From NCBI RefSeq assembly GCF_026262575.1, contig NZ_JAPKFL010000024.1:20910-84909 (forward strand): a stretch of 64,000 bases of DNA. The letters run 5' to 3'. The position numbers and the translations under genes were made by a program. Below the pieces are notes generated by a model that saw only the letters and a program-made list of their open reading frames with translations, had not been told where the DNA came from and made no database searches. Shown here in pieces: positions 1 through 8,522 of the stretch. The DNA comes from Streptomyces marinisediminis. GTDB lineage: Bacteria > Actinomycetota > Actinomycetes > Streptomycetales > Streptomycetaceae. The stretch's first letter is position 1; each line of letters starts with the position of its first letter.

Positions 1-416
1 GCGATGAGCGCCCAGCGGGTGACCCGCCGCCCGGGGAAGCGCTGGTGGAAGAGTTGGGCCAGGGCCAGGGAGACCAGCATCGTGCACCCCACGACGGCCG
101 CCGTCCACACCACGGTGGCGACGACGACGGAGCCGAGGTCGGGGTCGGCGAAGAGCTGCCGGTACTGGTCCAGCCCCGCGGAGCCGCGGACGAAGCCGCT
201 GACGCTGATGTTCAGGAACGAGGTGCGCGCCATCTCGTAGACGGGCCAGAGCACGACGAGCACGATGAGCGCGACGGCCGGGCCGATCCAGGGCAGCGGG
301 CCGAGTCTGCCGAGGGAGGAGCCGCTCCTGCGGCGGGCCGGCCCGCCGGGGTCCTGCGGCGGTGGCGTGGGCGGTGTGGGGCGCGACGGCCCGACGGGTT
401 CGGTGTGCGTGGACAC
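1..416 (-). CDS. Sugar ABC transporter permease (MalF/UgpA type), partial
   Basis: Inner-membrane permease subunit of a carbohydrate ABC importer, truncated by the left window edge. It starts at a GTG at 416 (V-S-T-H-T-E-P). A Pro-rich cytoplasmic N-terminus is followed by a first transmembrane helix around residues 43-62 (containing PAVALIVLVVLWPVYEMA). Next comes the amphipathic SFLN...GLDQYRQLF segment typical of the first 80 residues of MalF-like permeases, and a second helix (VVVATVVWTAAVVGCTMLV). It lies 38 nt downstream of the binding-protein gene on the same strand, so both are very likely in one operon. The substrate is unknown; a neighbouring GH109-like enzyme hints at an amino sugar or glycan fragment. 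The permease type is firm, the exact subfamily is inferred. Confidence 0.85.
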   Translation of the reverse strand, partial: MSTHTEPVGPSRPTPPTPPPQDPGGPARRRSGSSLGRLGPLPWIGPAVALIVLVVLWPVYEMARTSFLNISVSGFVRGSAGLDQYRQLFADPDLGSVVVATVVWTAAVVGCTMLVSLALAQLFHQRFPGRRVTRWALI

Positions 417-454
417 GGGGTGCCTTCCGGGTCTGCGTGCGGCGGTGCGCGGGC

Positions 455-1711
455 CTACTGGTCGGCCACGATCTGCTCGGCCTGCTGCTGGAGGTCGCCG
501 AGCACCTTCTTCGGGTCCTCGCTGACCGCGGTGCCGCCGCTGCGCTTGATCCGGGCGGAGACGGCGTCCCAGGTGGTGTTGCCCAGCGGGTAGAAGCGGG
601 CGTCGGGCAGCACCTCGTAGAACAGGGCCATGTCCTCGTCCGCGCCCGACTTGAGCTCCTCCAGCGTGTCCTCGGTGACCGGCATCAGGTCGTAGGTCTC
701 CATGAACTCCGTCGTGTGCTCCTTGGAGTACGCGAAGTCCAGGAACTTCCTGATCTCCTCCTGGTGGCCGTTCTGCCGGAAGGCCATCATCCAGTCGGCG
801 ACGCCGAGCGTGGCGTCCAGCGGCCCGGACCGCCCGGGGATGCGCGCCACGCCGTGGTCGACCCCGCCCTCCTCGGCCATCCCCAGCAGCGAGGGGTGGC
901 CGTTGAGCATGGCCGTGCGGCCGGCGGCGAAGTCCGCGAAGGCGGTCTTGCGGTCGGTGGTGGCCGGGTTGGCGTAGGTGAGGCCCGGCTCGACGAGGTT
1001 GTCCCGCAGCCATCGGAACGTCTCGACGTTGGGCCGGCTGTCCAGGGTGTAGTCGCCGTCGGCGTCGGTGTAGCCGCCGCCGTTGCCCAGCTCCCAGATC
1101 AGCGACTCGCCCTGCGCCTCCTCGGGTCCGAGCGGCAGCGCGTAGGGGGTCACCCCCGGGACCTTCCCGGCCAGGGTCTCGGCGGTCTCCCGCAGCTCGT
1201 CCCAGGTGGTGGGGGGCTCGCTGATCCCGGCCTGGGCGAAGTGGTCCTTGTTGTAGAACAGCACGCGCGAGGAGGAGACGAAGGGGATGCCGTACTGCAC
1301 CCCGTCCACCTCGCCGGCCCGGGCGAAGGAGTCCACGAGGTTGTCCCGGGTCCCCGGGGAGAGGACCTCCTCGGCCGGGTAGAGCAGGTCGTCGGCGACC
1401 TTGTCCGCGAATCCGCCGGTCTGCAGGACGTCCGGCACGTTGCCGCTCTGGATCATGGTCTTGACCTGGGAGTCGATCTCGTTCCAGTTGATGACCCGCA
1501 CGTCGACCGTGATGCCGGGGTGGGCCTTCTCGAAGGCCGTGGCCACGCCTTCCCAGTAGCGGCTGGAGCTGTTGGACGCCTGGTCGCCGTAGTCGGCGGC
1601 GACGAGCTTGAGGGTGACGGAGCCGTCGGAGGAACCGCCGCTGCCGCACGCCGTGAGGGTGAGGGCACCGCACGCGGCGACCGCCAGGGCTCTGAGGATG
1701 CGCTTGTTCAC
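455..1711 (-). CDS. Extracellular sugar-binding lipoprotein of ABC importer
   Basis: Solute-binding protein (SBP family 1, MalE-like), 418 aa. The signal peptide ends in a lipobox (LTLTACGS), so the mature protein is anchored at an acylated Cys outside the membrane and delivers sugar to the permease downstream. The body has the family pattern: VTLKLVAADYG near the N-terminus, AFEKAHPGITVDVRVINW, then PDVLQTGGFADKV and a GIPF...VLFYNKDHF hinge region. I chose the GTG at 1711 because it gives a normal lipoprotein signal; an upstream in-frame ATG at 1762 would add 17 unneeded residues. It diverges from the DeoR-type regulator at 1892, which probably controls it. Confidence 0.9.
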   Translation of the reverse strand: MNKRILRALAVAACGALTLTACGSGGSSDGSVTLKLVAADYGDQASNSSSRYWEGVATAFEKAHPGITVDVRVINWNEIDSQVKTMIQSGNVPDVLQTGGFADKVADDLLYPAEEVLSPGTRDNLVDSFARAGEVDGVQYGIPFVSSSRVLFYNKDHFAQAGISEPPTTWDELRETAETLAGKVPGVTPYALPLGPEEAQGESLIWELGNGGGYTDADGDYTLDSRPNVETFRWLRDNLVEPGLTYANPATTDRKTAFADFAAGRTAMLNGHPSLLGMAEEGGVDHGVARIPGRSGPLDATLGVADWMMAFRQNGHQEEIRKFLDFAYSKEHTTEFMETYDLMPVTEDTLEELKSGADEDMALFYEVLPDARFYPLGNTTWDAVSARIKRSGGTAVSEDPKKVLGDLQQQAEQIVADQ

Positions 1712-1891
1712 TGCCGATACCGCCTTTTGCGCCGTCGGAATGCTCGGAAGGTGCATGAGCACTCGCTTCGGATGAGCGAAGCTGCGCTGAACTTACTATC
1801 TTCTTGCAAGTTTGAACACCGGTTGGCGCGATGTGAGACGGTGCCCTCGATGGGGAGCCGGGTCGCGGGCGCCCAGGGAGGAGTGGCGAGG
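1712..1891. promoter_or_regulatory. Divergent promoter region with possible DeoR-type operator
   Basis: This 180-bp gap between the binding-protein gene and the regulator is strikingly AT-rich from about 1788 to 1818 compared with its surroundings. That stretch holds an imperfect inverted repeat (AACTT at about 1790 and AAGTT at 1808-1812). Next to it is a perfect 6-bp hairpin (GCTTCG at 1765-1770, CGAAGC at 1777-1782). On the minus strand the element TTCAAAC followed by GCAAGA recurs in the promoter region at 5357-5378. I infer an operator for the adjacent regulator; no -10/-35 pair is convincing. Confidence 0.35.
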
Positions 1892-2692
1892 ATGTCCAAA
1901 CACCAGCGGTGGAGCACGCTGTTGGAACTGCTGGCCGCCAAGGGACGGATCGAGGTGGAGGAGGCGGCCACCGCACTGGAGGTCTCCGGAGCCACGATCC
2001 GCAGGGACCTGGACGAACTGGCCGAGCAGCACATGCTCGTGCGCACCCGCGGCGGGGCCATCGCGCACGGCGTCTCCTACGAGCTGCCGCTGCGGTACAA
2101 GTCCTCGCGCCAGACCTCGCAGAAGCAGCGCATCGCCGCGGCCGTCTCCAAGCTGGTGAGCGACGGCGACGTGGTCGGGCTCAACGGCGGCACCACCACG
2201 ACGGAGGTGGCCCGCGCCCTGGCGCTGCGCACCGGGGGCGGCGGTGTCCGGGAGCCCGGCGCCCCGGTGGCCCCCGTGCTGACCGTCGTCACCAACGCCC
2301 TCAACATCGCCGCCGACCTCGCCGTGCGACCGCAGATCAAGATCGTCACCACCGGCGGGGTGGCCCGCCCGCAGACCTTCGAGCTGGTCGGCCCGCTGAC
2401 CGTGGGCGTACTGCGGGAGGTCGTCCTGGACGTCGTCGTCCTGGGCGTGGACGGCATCGACCCGGACCTGGGCGTCATGACGCACCAGGAGGACGAGGCC
2501 AGCGTCAGCCGGCTCTTCACCGAGCGGGCGCAGCGGGTGGTCGTGGCCGCCGACTCCTCCAAGACCGGCCGCCGCGCCTTCGCCCGCATCTGCGGTCTGG
2601 ACCGCATCGACGTCCTGGTGAGCGACACCGGCCTGCCCGCCGAGGCCGCGACCCGGCTCCGCGAGGCGGGCGTCGAGGTCATCACGGTGTGA
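1892..2692 (+). CDS. DeoR/GlpR-family transcriptional regulator
   Basis: 266-aa repressor of carbohydrate genes. Residues 1-60 form the DeoR winged helix-turn-helix, with the family signature around RWSTLLELLAAKGRIEVEEA and SGATIRRDLDELAEQHMLVR. The C-terminal DeoRC sugar-phosphate sensor domain includes the GLNGGTTTTEVARAL motif and FARICGLDRIDVLVSD near the end. The ATG at 1892 sits 10-15 nt after a GGGAGGAG-like ribosome binding site. It diverges from the sugar ABC genes, the usual arrangement for a local regulator whose effector is a phosphorylated sugar intermediate. A perfect terminator follows the stop codon. A loop insertion rich in Gly/Pro (TGGGGVREPGAPVAP) interrupts the sensor domain. 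The specific inducer cannot be read from sequence. Confidence 0.9.
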   Translation: MSKHQRWSTLLELLAAKGRIEVEEAATALEVSGATIRRDLDELAEQHMLVRTRGGAIAHGVSYELPLRYKSSRQTSQKQRIAAAVSKLVSDGDVVGLNGGTTTTEVARALALRTGGGGVREPGAPVAPVLTVVTNALNIAADLAVRPQIKIVTTGGVARPQTFELVGPLTVGVLREVVLDVVVLGVDGIDPDLGVMTHQEDEASVSRLFTERAQRVVVAADSSKTGRRAFARICGLDRIDVLVSDTGLPAEAATRLREAGVEVITV

Positions 2693-2715
2693 GCGGCGGG
2701 CCGCCCGCACACACC

Positions 2716-2753
2716 GGGCGCCCCCTCCGGCCGGTGCGCCGGAGGGGGCGCCC
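2716..2753. terminator. Bidirectional terminator hairpin
   Basis: A perfect 16-bp inverted repeat (arms 2716-2731 and 2738-2753, 6-nt loop) lies between the convergent regulator gene and the NEW3-domain gene. The stem is all but pure G/C and would serve both strands. Confidence 0.85.
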
Positions 2754-2758
2754 GTCCG

Positions 2759-3766
2759 TCAGGGGGCGAGGGCCAGGTCGAAGACGTGCACGGCCGCGTT
2801 GGCCGGCAGGACCACGAACTCCACGGTCTTGCCCGCGTCGAGCGGCACGGCGTGGGCGAAGACGTTGTAGTCGATGCCCGCGTTGCCGTACCCGTCCGGG
2901 CGGTTGCGGCCGTCCGTCGCCGCGACCAGCGTCGCGCCGTGCGCCCCGGTGTCCTGGAAGGACCAGTTGGGGAAGCCGAACGAGCCGCTGGAGGTGGAGC
3001 CGTCGGTGTAGTGGACGGTCAGGCTCCCGGTGGCCTGCCGGCCCACGCCCGAGCCGAGCAGGACGACCTTGCTCCCCTCCCCCGGCAGGGCGATCGCCTG
3101 CCCGGCGCTCGCCACGTTGTCCGCCGTCCCGGCCGGCACGTCGGGCCAGGTCAGCTCGGCGCCCAGGGCTTCGACCCGGGCGCCGGGGGTGAGGCCCACC
3201 GCGGCGAGCCGCTGCGCGGAGAAGCTGTTGCCCTCGCCGTCGAAGTTCCCGGCGCCGGTGGCCGCTTCGTCGGTGATGCCCACGGTGTCGTACGCCTGCG
3301 ACACGTGCGCCAGCGGAGTGCCGCTGCGCTCGGCCCGGGTGGCGGTGGCGCTGCCCGCACCGTCCCCGCCCCGGTAGGTCGCGGTGGCGGTGAAGTGGCG
3401 GACGACGAGACCGGGACGGCGCTCGGGCACCTGGAGCTGGAAGGTCACCTCGGCCTCCTGCCCGGTCCGCAGCGAACCCTTCACCGTGCGGGTCTCCGGC
3501 TGGACCGCCCAGCCGACGGGGCCCTCGAACGACACGGCCAGGTCCCGCATCCGCCGGTCGCCGCCGTTCTCCACGGTGACGGTGACGTCGGCGATGACCG
3601 GGCCGTCCAGGTCGACCGGGGAGATCGCCACCGCCGTCCCGCCCCCGGTGTCCGGCGCGGCGACGGCCGGGGCGGGCGCGAGCACGACCAGGGCCGCGAG
3701 GACGAGCGCGAGCAGGCGCGGCAGCAGGGCGGGCCCTCCGGGGCGCGAGGGTCTGGCAGGTCGCAC
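2759..3766 (-). CDS. Secreted NEW3-domain (NPCBM-associated) protein
   Basis: 335-aa exported protein. A GTG start at 3766 gives a classical signal peptide (positive N-terminus, then LLPRLLALVLAALVVLAP, cleavage near AVAAP). The N-terminal half matches the NEW3 domain found in glycosidases: VTVTVENGGDRRMRDLAVSF and a second strand block with EVTFQLQVPERRPG. The C-terminal half (from about residue 150, AYDTVGITDEAATGAGNFDG onward) resembles the jelly-roll module appended to actinobacterial alpha-mannosidases and alpha-galactosidases. There is no catalytic domain, so it is probably a carbohydrate-binding or accessory protein. It lies 38 nt downstream of the GH109-like gene, apparently in the same transcript. 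The domain call is good; the role is inferred. Confidence 0.75.
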   Translation of the reverse strand: MRPARPSRPGGPALLPRLLALVLAALVVLAPAPAVAAPDTGGGTAVAISPVDLDGPVIADVTVTVENGGDRRMRDLAVSFEGPVGWAVQPETRTVKGSLRTGQEAEVTFQLQVPERRPGLVVRHFTATATYRGGDGAGSATATRAERSGTPLAHVSQAYDTVGITDEAATGAGNFDGEGNSFSAQRLAAVGLTPGARVEALGAELTWPDVPAGTADNVASAGQAIALPGEGSKVVLLGSGVGRQATGSLTVHYTDGSTSSGSFGFPNWSFQDTGAHGATLVAATDGRNRPDGYGNAGIDYNVFAHAVPLDAGKTVEFVVLPANAAVHVFDLALAP

Positions 3767-3804
3767 GGTGACTCCTGGGGGTACGGGGGCCGGACGCGCC
3801 GGGC

Positions 3805-5256
3805 TCACGGGACGGGGGGCATGTCGGAGGGGCGGGAGTCCAGGCCGAGGCGGAGGTTGACCCAGCCGCCCCGGGTGAAGTCGGGCACGGACACGGGGCG
3901 GCCGGAGCGGCGCAGGGACTCCGCGCTGAGGGGGAACGGCGCGCACCAGGCGGCCGAGTCGTAGACGTCGATGTCGGGCACCAGGCCCGCCCGCATGAGC
4001 TGGACCGTGCGCCACTGCAGGACGTAGTCCATGCCGCCGTGGCCGCCGTTGTTCGCGGCGTCGTCCCCGATCTTCTTCCACAGCCAGTGGTCGAACTCCT
4101 TGCGGTAGGCGTCGAAGTCCCGCCAGGCGTGCCCGCTGTGGTCCGGCTCGACGTAGACGCGGCCGCCCGTGCTCGACGTGCCCGCGTAGTCCTCGAAGAT
4201 GCCGCGGCTGCCCGCGAGCGTGTTGATGCGGCTGTAGGGGCGCGGGGAGCTGACGTCGTGCTCCGCCCGGATGGTGCGGCCCTTCTCCGTCCCGATCATG
4301 CAGGTGACCAGGTCGCCCTTGACGTACTCCTCGCGCCAGGAGGGGTGCGAGCGCGGGACGAACCGCTCGCGGTAGTCGGCCAGCCCCCGCGGCTCGGTCG
4401 CGGTGGCGCTGAGCGTGGCCATCCGGTCGCCCCGGTTGACGTCCATCGCCGCGGCGATCGGGGCCAGCCCGTGCATGGCGTAGAAGGAGGCGTTCACGCG
4501 GGTGTGCCACCGCCGCCGCCAGGCGTCGGTGTAGTAGGTGTCGGAGAACAGCAGTTCGCGCAGGTCGTGCAGGTAGCCGCCGTGGCCGTTGGTGATGTCG
4601 CCGAACAGGCCCTCGTGGGCCATCTTGAGCATCGCCAGTTCGTTGCGGCCGTAGGAGCAGTTCTCGGCCAGCAGCAGGTGGCGGCGGGTCCGCTCGGAGG
4701 TGTCGACGAGGTCCCACAACTCCTTGACCTCGGTGGCGATCGGCAGTTCGACGACGGCGTGCGCGCCGGCGAGCAGGGCCGCCCTCCCCTGCCGGTGGTG
4801 GAACTCCCAGGGCGTGGCGACGTAGACGAGGTCGAGTTCCTCGCGCTCCAGCATCCGCTCCCAGGAGTCCTCGGCGCCGCCGTACTCGGCCGGGCGCGGC
4901 GCGCCCCGTGACACCAGGTCGTCGGCGACGCGCCGGGCCCGGTCGGCGCGGACGTCGCAGACGGCGGTGACCGTGCAGCCGGGGACGGCGGCCCAGCCCG
5001 GGGCCATGGACCGGCCGCGGTTGCCCAGGCCGATGATCCCGAGCCGGACCGTGCGGTACGCCTCGAAGGGCACGTTGATCATCGACTTCTGCCCCCGCCC
5101 GCGGCGCGGGGTCCGCTCCGCGGCGAGGGCCTCGGGCGGTGCGGCCGGGCGGCCGGGCGAGGCGGCGGAGGCGGTCGCGGCCCCGGCGGCGATCGCACCC
5201 GTCGCCAGGGCTCCTCCCAGCACCAGACGACGTGGGACAGCGCGGTGTTCAGGCAT
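3805..5256 (-). CDS. Tat-exported Gfo/Idh/MocA oxidoreductase, GH109-like glycosidase
   Basis: 483-aa protein. Its N-terminus is a twin-arginine signal (PRRLVLGGALATGAIAAGAA), so it is folded with cofactor before export. A Rossmann fold follows (VRLGIIGLGNRGRSM, then AVCDVRADRARRVADD), with the ATPWEFHHRQGRAAL segment typical of Gfo/Idh/MocA enzymes. The block YAMHGLAPIAAAMDVNRGDRM resembles the conserved HGLGP...NRGDR block of GH109 enzymes, which cleave alpha-N-acetylgalactosaminides by an NAD-dependent redox mechanism. The ATG at 5256 was chosen because it follows GAGGAG by 10 nt and places the RR motif close to the N-terminus. The operon with a NEW3 protein and the nearby sugar importer support glycan degradation. 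The exact sugar is uncertain. Confidence 0.8.
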   Translation of the reverse strand: MPEHRAVPRRLVLGGALATGAIAAGAATASAASPGRPAAPPEALAAERTPRRGRGQKSMINVPFEAYRTVRLGIIGLGNRGRSMAPGWAAVPGCTVTAVCDVRADRARRVADDLVSRGAPRPAEYGGAEDSWERMLEREELDLVYVATPWEFHHRQGRAALLAGAHAVVELPIATEVKELWDLVDTSERTRRHLLLAENCSYGRNELAMLKMAHEGLFGDITNGHGGYLHDLRELLFSDTYYTDAWRRRWHTRVNASFYAMHGLAPIAAAMDVNRGDRMATLSATATEPRGLADYRERFVPRSHPSWREEYVKGDLVTCMIGTEKGRTIRAEHDVSSPRPYSRINTLAGSRGIFEDYAGTSSTGGRVYVEPDHSGHAWRDFDAYRKEFDHWLWKKIGDDAANNGGHGGMDYVLQWRTVQLMRAGLVPDIDVYDSAAWCAPFPLSAESLRRSGRPVSVPDFTRGGWVNLRLGLDSRPSDMPPVP

Positions 5257-5305
5257 GGCGGTGACGCTCCTCGGAAACGGAATCGGGCTCACGGGGGCGA
5301 TGACG

Positions 5306-5335
5306 ACTCTGTCCGGGGCGCCATGTGCGTGTCAA
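5306..5335 (-). promoter_or_regulatory. Putative promoter of the GH109-like operon
   Basis: Reading the minus strand, TTGACA (5335-5330) is followed after 18 bp by CAGAGT (5311-5306), close to the streptomycete TAGRRT -10 box. Transcription would begin near 5299, leaving a 40-45 nt leader before the start at 5256. Confidence 0.5.
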
Positions 5336-5478
5336 TAGTTGTTCACACTCCGCTCAGTTCAAACAGAAACGCGCAAGATCACTGACGCGTCACGGCACCG
5401 GGGGCGGAACGGCGGTACGGTGCGGGCCGACGGTCACGGCACGACGACCACGGCACGACGACGAGGGGGCGACCGGGC

Positions 5479-6912
5479 ATGGCGGAGCCGGACGGCACGA
5501 GAGCGGGGACACCGGGGCGCATCCCACCGGTACCGGGGTTCGGTTCCCCCGCCGAGGACCCCGGAGCGTCGCCCAAGCGGGCGGGCAAGGCGCTGCGGGA
5601 GCGCGTGCCCCGCGCGGCCCACGCCACCCTGGGCGAGCGGGTGCGCGCCGGGCGGCGGCCGGACGCGGTGACGGCGGTCGAGGAGTCCAGCCGGGGCCGG
5701 GTGGCGGAGCTGACGCCGATCCGGGTGGGCCGCATGGCCGCCTCCCCGTTCGCCTTCCTGCGCGGCGCGGCCGGACTGATGGCCCACGACCTGGCGGCCA
5801 CCCCGGTGACCGGCGTGGCCGCCCAGCTCTGCGGCGACGCGCACGCGGCCAACTTCGGCCTCTACGCCGACGCCCGCGGCGGCCTGGTCATCGACCTCAA
5901 CGACTTCGACGAGACCGCCGTCGGCCCCTGGGAGTGGGACGTCAAACGGCTCGCCACCTCCCTCGTCCTGGCCGGCCGGGTCGGCGGCGCGGACGAGGAC
6001 GCCTGCCGGACGGCCGCGTTCGACGCCGTCGGGGCCTACCGGCGCACGCTGCGGCTCCTGGCGAAGCTGCCGGCGCTGGACGCGTGGAACGCCATCGCCG
6101 ACGAGGACCTGGTCTCGCACGCCGACGCGCGCGACCTGCTGGGCACGCTGGAGCGCGTGGCGCGCAAGGCGCGCGGGAACACCAGCGCGCGGTTCGCCGC
6201 CAAGTCGACCGAGGAGTGCCCCGAGGGCGGACGGCGCTTCGTGGACGCCCCGCCCGTGCTGCGCCGCGTCGCGGACGCGGAGGCCGCGGCGGTGGCCGCG
6301 GCGCTCGGCCCGTACCGGGAGACGGTCTCCCCGGAGCTGCTGCCGCTGCTCGCCCGCCACACGGTCCAGGACGTGGCCTTCCGGGTGGTCGGCACGGGCA
6401 GCGTCGGCACCCGCTCCTACGTCGTGCTCCTCGCCGACCACCGGGGCGAACCGCTGGTCCTCCAGGTCAAGGAGGCCCGCGCCTCCGTCCTCGCCCCCCA
6501 CCTGCCGGACTGCGGGTTCCCCGCGCCGGAGCCCGGGCACGAGGGGCGGCGCGTGGTGTCCGGCCAGCGCCGGATGCAGGTGGTCAGCGACATCCTGCTG
6601 GGGTGGACGACGGTGGCGGACCGCCCCTTCCAGGTCCGCCAGTTCCGCAACCGCAAGGGCAGCGTCGACCCCGCGGAGCTGGCCCCGGCCGAGCTGGACG
6701 ACTACGGCCGCATGACCGGCGCCCTGCTGGCCCGGGCCCACGCCCACAGCGCCGACCCCCGGCTCCTGGCCGGGTACTGCGGCAAGAGCGAGGAGCTCGA
6801 CGAGGCGGTGGCCGCCTACGCCGTCGACTACGCCGACCGGACGGAGGCCGACCACGCCGACCTCCTGGCCGCCGTCCGCTCCGGACGCGTTCCGGCCGAG
6901 TTGGGCGTGTAG
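5479..6912 (+). CDS. DUF2252 family protein
   Basis: 477-aa cytosolic protein of the DUF2252 family, whose biochemical activity is not established. The fold resembles aminoglycoside/protein-kinase-like phosphotransferases. Diagnostic motifs are RVGRMAASPFAFLRGAAGLM, the phosphotransferase-like CGDAHAANFG (about residue 118) and DLNDFDETAVGPWEWDVKRL. GDAH-x-x-N-F-G followed by D-F-D-E looks like a catalytic loop and metal-binding Asp. It diverges from the GH109-like gene and ends before a strong terminator, so it appears monocistronic. The start codon is ATG after a GAGGGGGCGA stretch. A role in sugar or small-molecule phosphorylation is possible but not shown. Confidence 0.85.
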   Translation: MAEPDGTRAGTPGRIPPVPGFGSPAEDPGASPKRAGKALRERVPRAAHATLGERVRAGRRPDAVTAVEESSRGRVAELTPIRVGRMAASPFAFLRGAAGLMAHDLAATPVTGVAAQLCGDAHAANFGLYADARGGLVIDLNDFDETAVGPWEWDVKRLATSLVLAGRVGGADEDACRTAAFDAVGAYRRTLRLLAKLPALDAWNAIADEDLVSHADARDLLGTLERVARKARGNTSARFAAKSTEECPEGGRRFVDAPPVLRRVADAEAAAVAAALGPYRETVSPELLPLLARHTVQDVAFRVVGTGSVGTRSYVVLLADHRGEPLVLQVKEARASVLAPHLPDCGFPAPEPGHEGRRVVSGQRRMQVVSDILLGWTTVADRPFQVRQFRNRKGSVDPAELAPAELDDYGRMTGALLARAHAHSADPRLLAGYCGKSEELDEAVAAYAVDYADRTEADHADLLAAVRSGRVPAELGV

Positions 6913-7156
6913 CGGCCCCCGGCCACCCGGCCGACTTCGCCGCGGCCCGCCCGCGGCGGCCGGGGCGCGGGGTCCGCCGGAGAGGGCGGCGGCGCGGCGG
7001 AGTCGTCCGCGCACCGCGTGCGGCGGCACGTGGCCGGGCAGCGCGCCGGGTACCGGGCGGCCGACGCGGTCCGGTGACGGACGCGGGCGGGCGGCGGGCC
7101 GCCGGGCGGCCACGCCGACACGCCACCCGCCGTCCGGCCGGCGCGCCACCGGACCA

Positions 7157-7202
7157 CCGGGCGCACCCGGTGGGCGGGGCTCCGCCCACCGGGTGCGCCC
7201 GG
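7157..7202. terminator. Strong bidirectional terminator
   Basis: Perfect 21-bp stem (7157-7177 with 7182-7202) and a 4-nt loop, between the convergent DUF2252 and aztD genes. The rest of the 6913-7156 gap shows nothing recognisable. Confidence 0.9.
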
Positions 7203-7212
7203 GCCCGGGCCG

Positions 7213-8412
7213 TCAGTGCCCCGCGACGACCCCGGTGAGCTCGTTCGTCTCCGTCGGCAGCGACACGGACGCCGTCCTCTCCCCGGACTCGACGTCGAAG
7301 GCGTGCAGCCTGCGCTCGTCCGGCTCGCTGACGTACGCGGTGTGGCCGCGCACGAAGAGGGTGGGCCGGGGCTGCTGCCAGTCCAGCGGTTCCGTCCACT
7401 GTCCGACGGCCGGGAAGCTCCTGGTGACCTCGCCCCGCTCCGGGTCGATGACGTGGACGGCACCGTCCGTCCCCAGCACCAGGGCCTCGCCGTGCGGGCC
7501 GCGGGCCAGGGAGCGGAACGAGTAGCTGGTGCCGAGGTCGACCAGGCGCAGCGTGCCGCTCTCAGTGTCGATGAGCGAAACGCGCTCGGGCCGCTCCAGT
7601 TCCGCCTCGGGGTCGCTCTTGTAGTCGCCGAGCAGGACCGGGGACGCGTCGCTGCCGGCCTGGTTGCCGATGCGGCCGTACGCGTCCGGGGAGCGCACCT
7701 TGGTGAACTCACCGTCGCGGTAGATCAGGACGCCGTCCTCGCAGCCGACGGCGATCGCCCCGCCCTTGGCCGCGGCCTCGCCGTGGACGCCGGGGCAGTC
7801 CTCGTTGCGGGCCACCTCCCGGTCCTCACCGTCCAGGACGACGGCGCCGGTGCGCTCGCTCTCGTCACCGAGGGTGGTGAGCAGCTCGCCGTTCGCCAAC
7901 TCGACGGCCACCCCGTGATGCGGCTCCTCGGTGGTGTGGGAGCGGCCCTCGGGCCGCTCGCCACGGGCGAGGTCGGCGGGGTCGAAGACGTGGACCTCGC
8001 CGGTCCCGTCGGTGAACAGCACGGTCCTGCCCGCGTGGCGGACGACGTGGCCGGGTTTGGCGCCCGGGTACGCGATGTCCGTGAACCGCGGCGCGGTGGC
8101 GTCCAGGACGCGGAAGCCGTCGTCGGTGGAGACGATCACGTGGCGGTCGTCACCGGCTGGGTTGACGCGGTTGAACCCGGGCAGGTCGAGCGTCTCGGCG
8201 AGCTCCAGTGACGCTCCGTCCAGGACGTGGAGGCCGCCGTCGAACGTGGCGACGAGCGGCTGGCGCACGGCGCCTGCGGCGGTGTGGGGCGTCGCCTCGT
8301 CCGCGGCCTTCGAGGGGTCGGCGTCCTGCCCGCCGCAGGCGGTGAGGGCGGCGCACAGCGCGAGGGCGAGCGCGGCGCCTCGGACGGCGCGCTCGCGTAC
8401 AGGGTGGTTCAC
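7213..8412 (-). CDS. aztD: Zinc metallochaperone AztD (beta-propeller lipoprotein)
   Basis: 399-aa lipoprotein (lipobox ALTACGG, Cys26). It is a seven-bladed WD-like beta-propeller made of repeated short units, such as TFDGGLHVLDGASLELAETL and VFDPADLARGE. Family knowledge: AztD binds Zn in the periplasm or cell envelope and hands it directly to the binding protein AztC. A His-containing loop (HTTEEPHHGVAVEL) is a plausible metal site. It is the last gene of the minus-strand azt transcript, 110 nt after aztC, and ends against a terminator. A second, diverged copy sits upstream in the same operon (9476-10717). Zur control is expected from the operator at 11659. Confidence 0.85.
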   Translation of the reverse strand: MNHPVRERAVRGAALALALCAALTACGGQDADPSKAADEATPHTAAGAVRQPLVATFDGGLHVLDGASLELAETLDLPGFNRVNPAGDDRHVIVSTDDGFRVLDATAPRFTDIAYPGAKPGHVVRHAGRTVLFTDGTGEVHVFDPADLARGERPEGRSHTTEEPHHGVAVELANGELLTTLGDESERTGAVVLDGEDREVARNEDCPGVHGEAAAKGGAIAVGCEDGVLIYRDGEFTKVRSPDAYGRIGNQAGSDASPVLLGDYKSDPEAELERPERVSLIDTESGTLRLVDLGTSYSFRSLARGPHGEALVLGTDGAVHVIDPERGEVTRSFPAVGQWTEPLDWQQPRPTLFVRGHTAYVSEPDERRLHAFDVESGERTASVSLPTETNELTGVVAGH

Positions 8413-8522
8413 TGCGGTGTTCCTTTCTCGACCGCGGGGTGCGGCCGGACGCCGCGGGGCTCGCGGCGCGGTCGGGGTGCGGGGCCGGGCGGAGGCGTCC
8501 GGACGGACGGTGGCCCGGCGGG

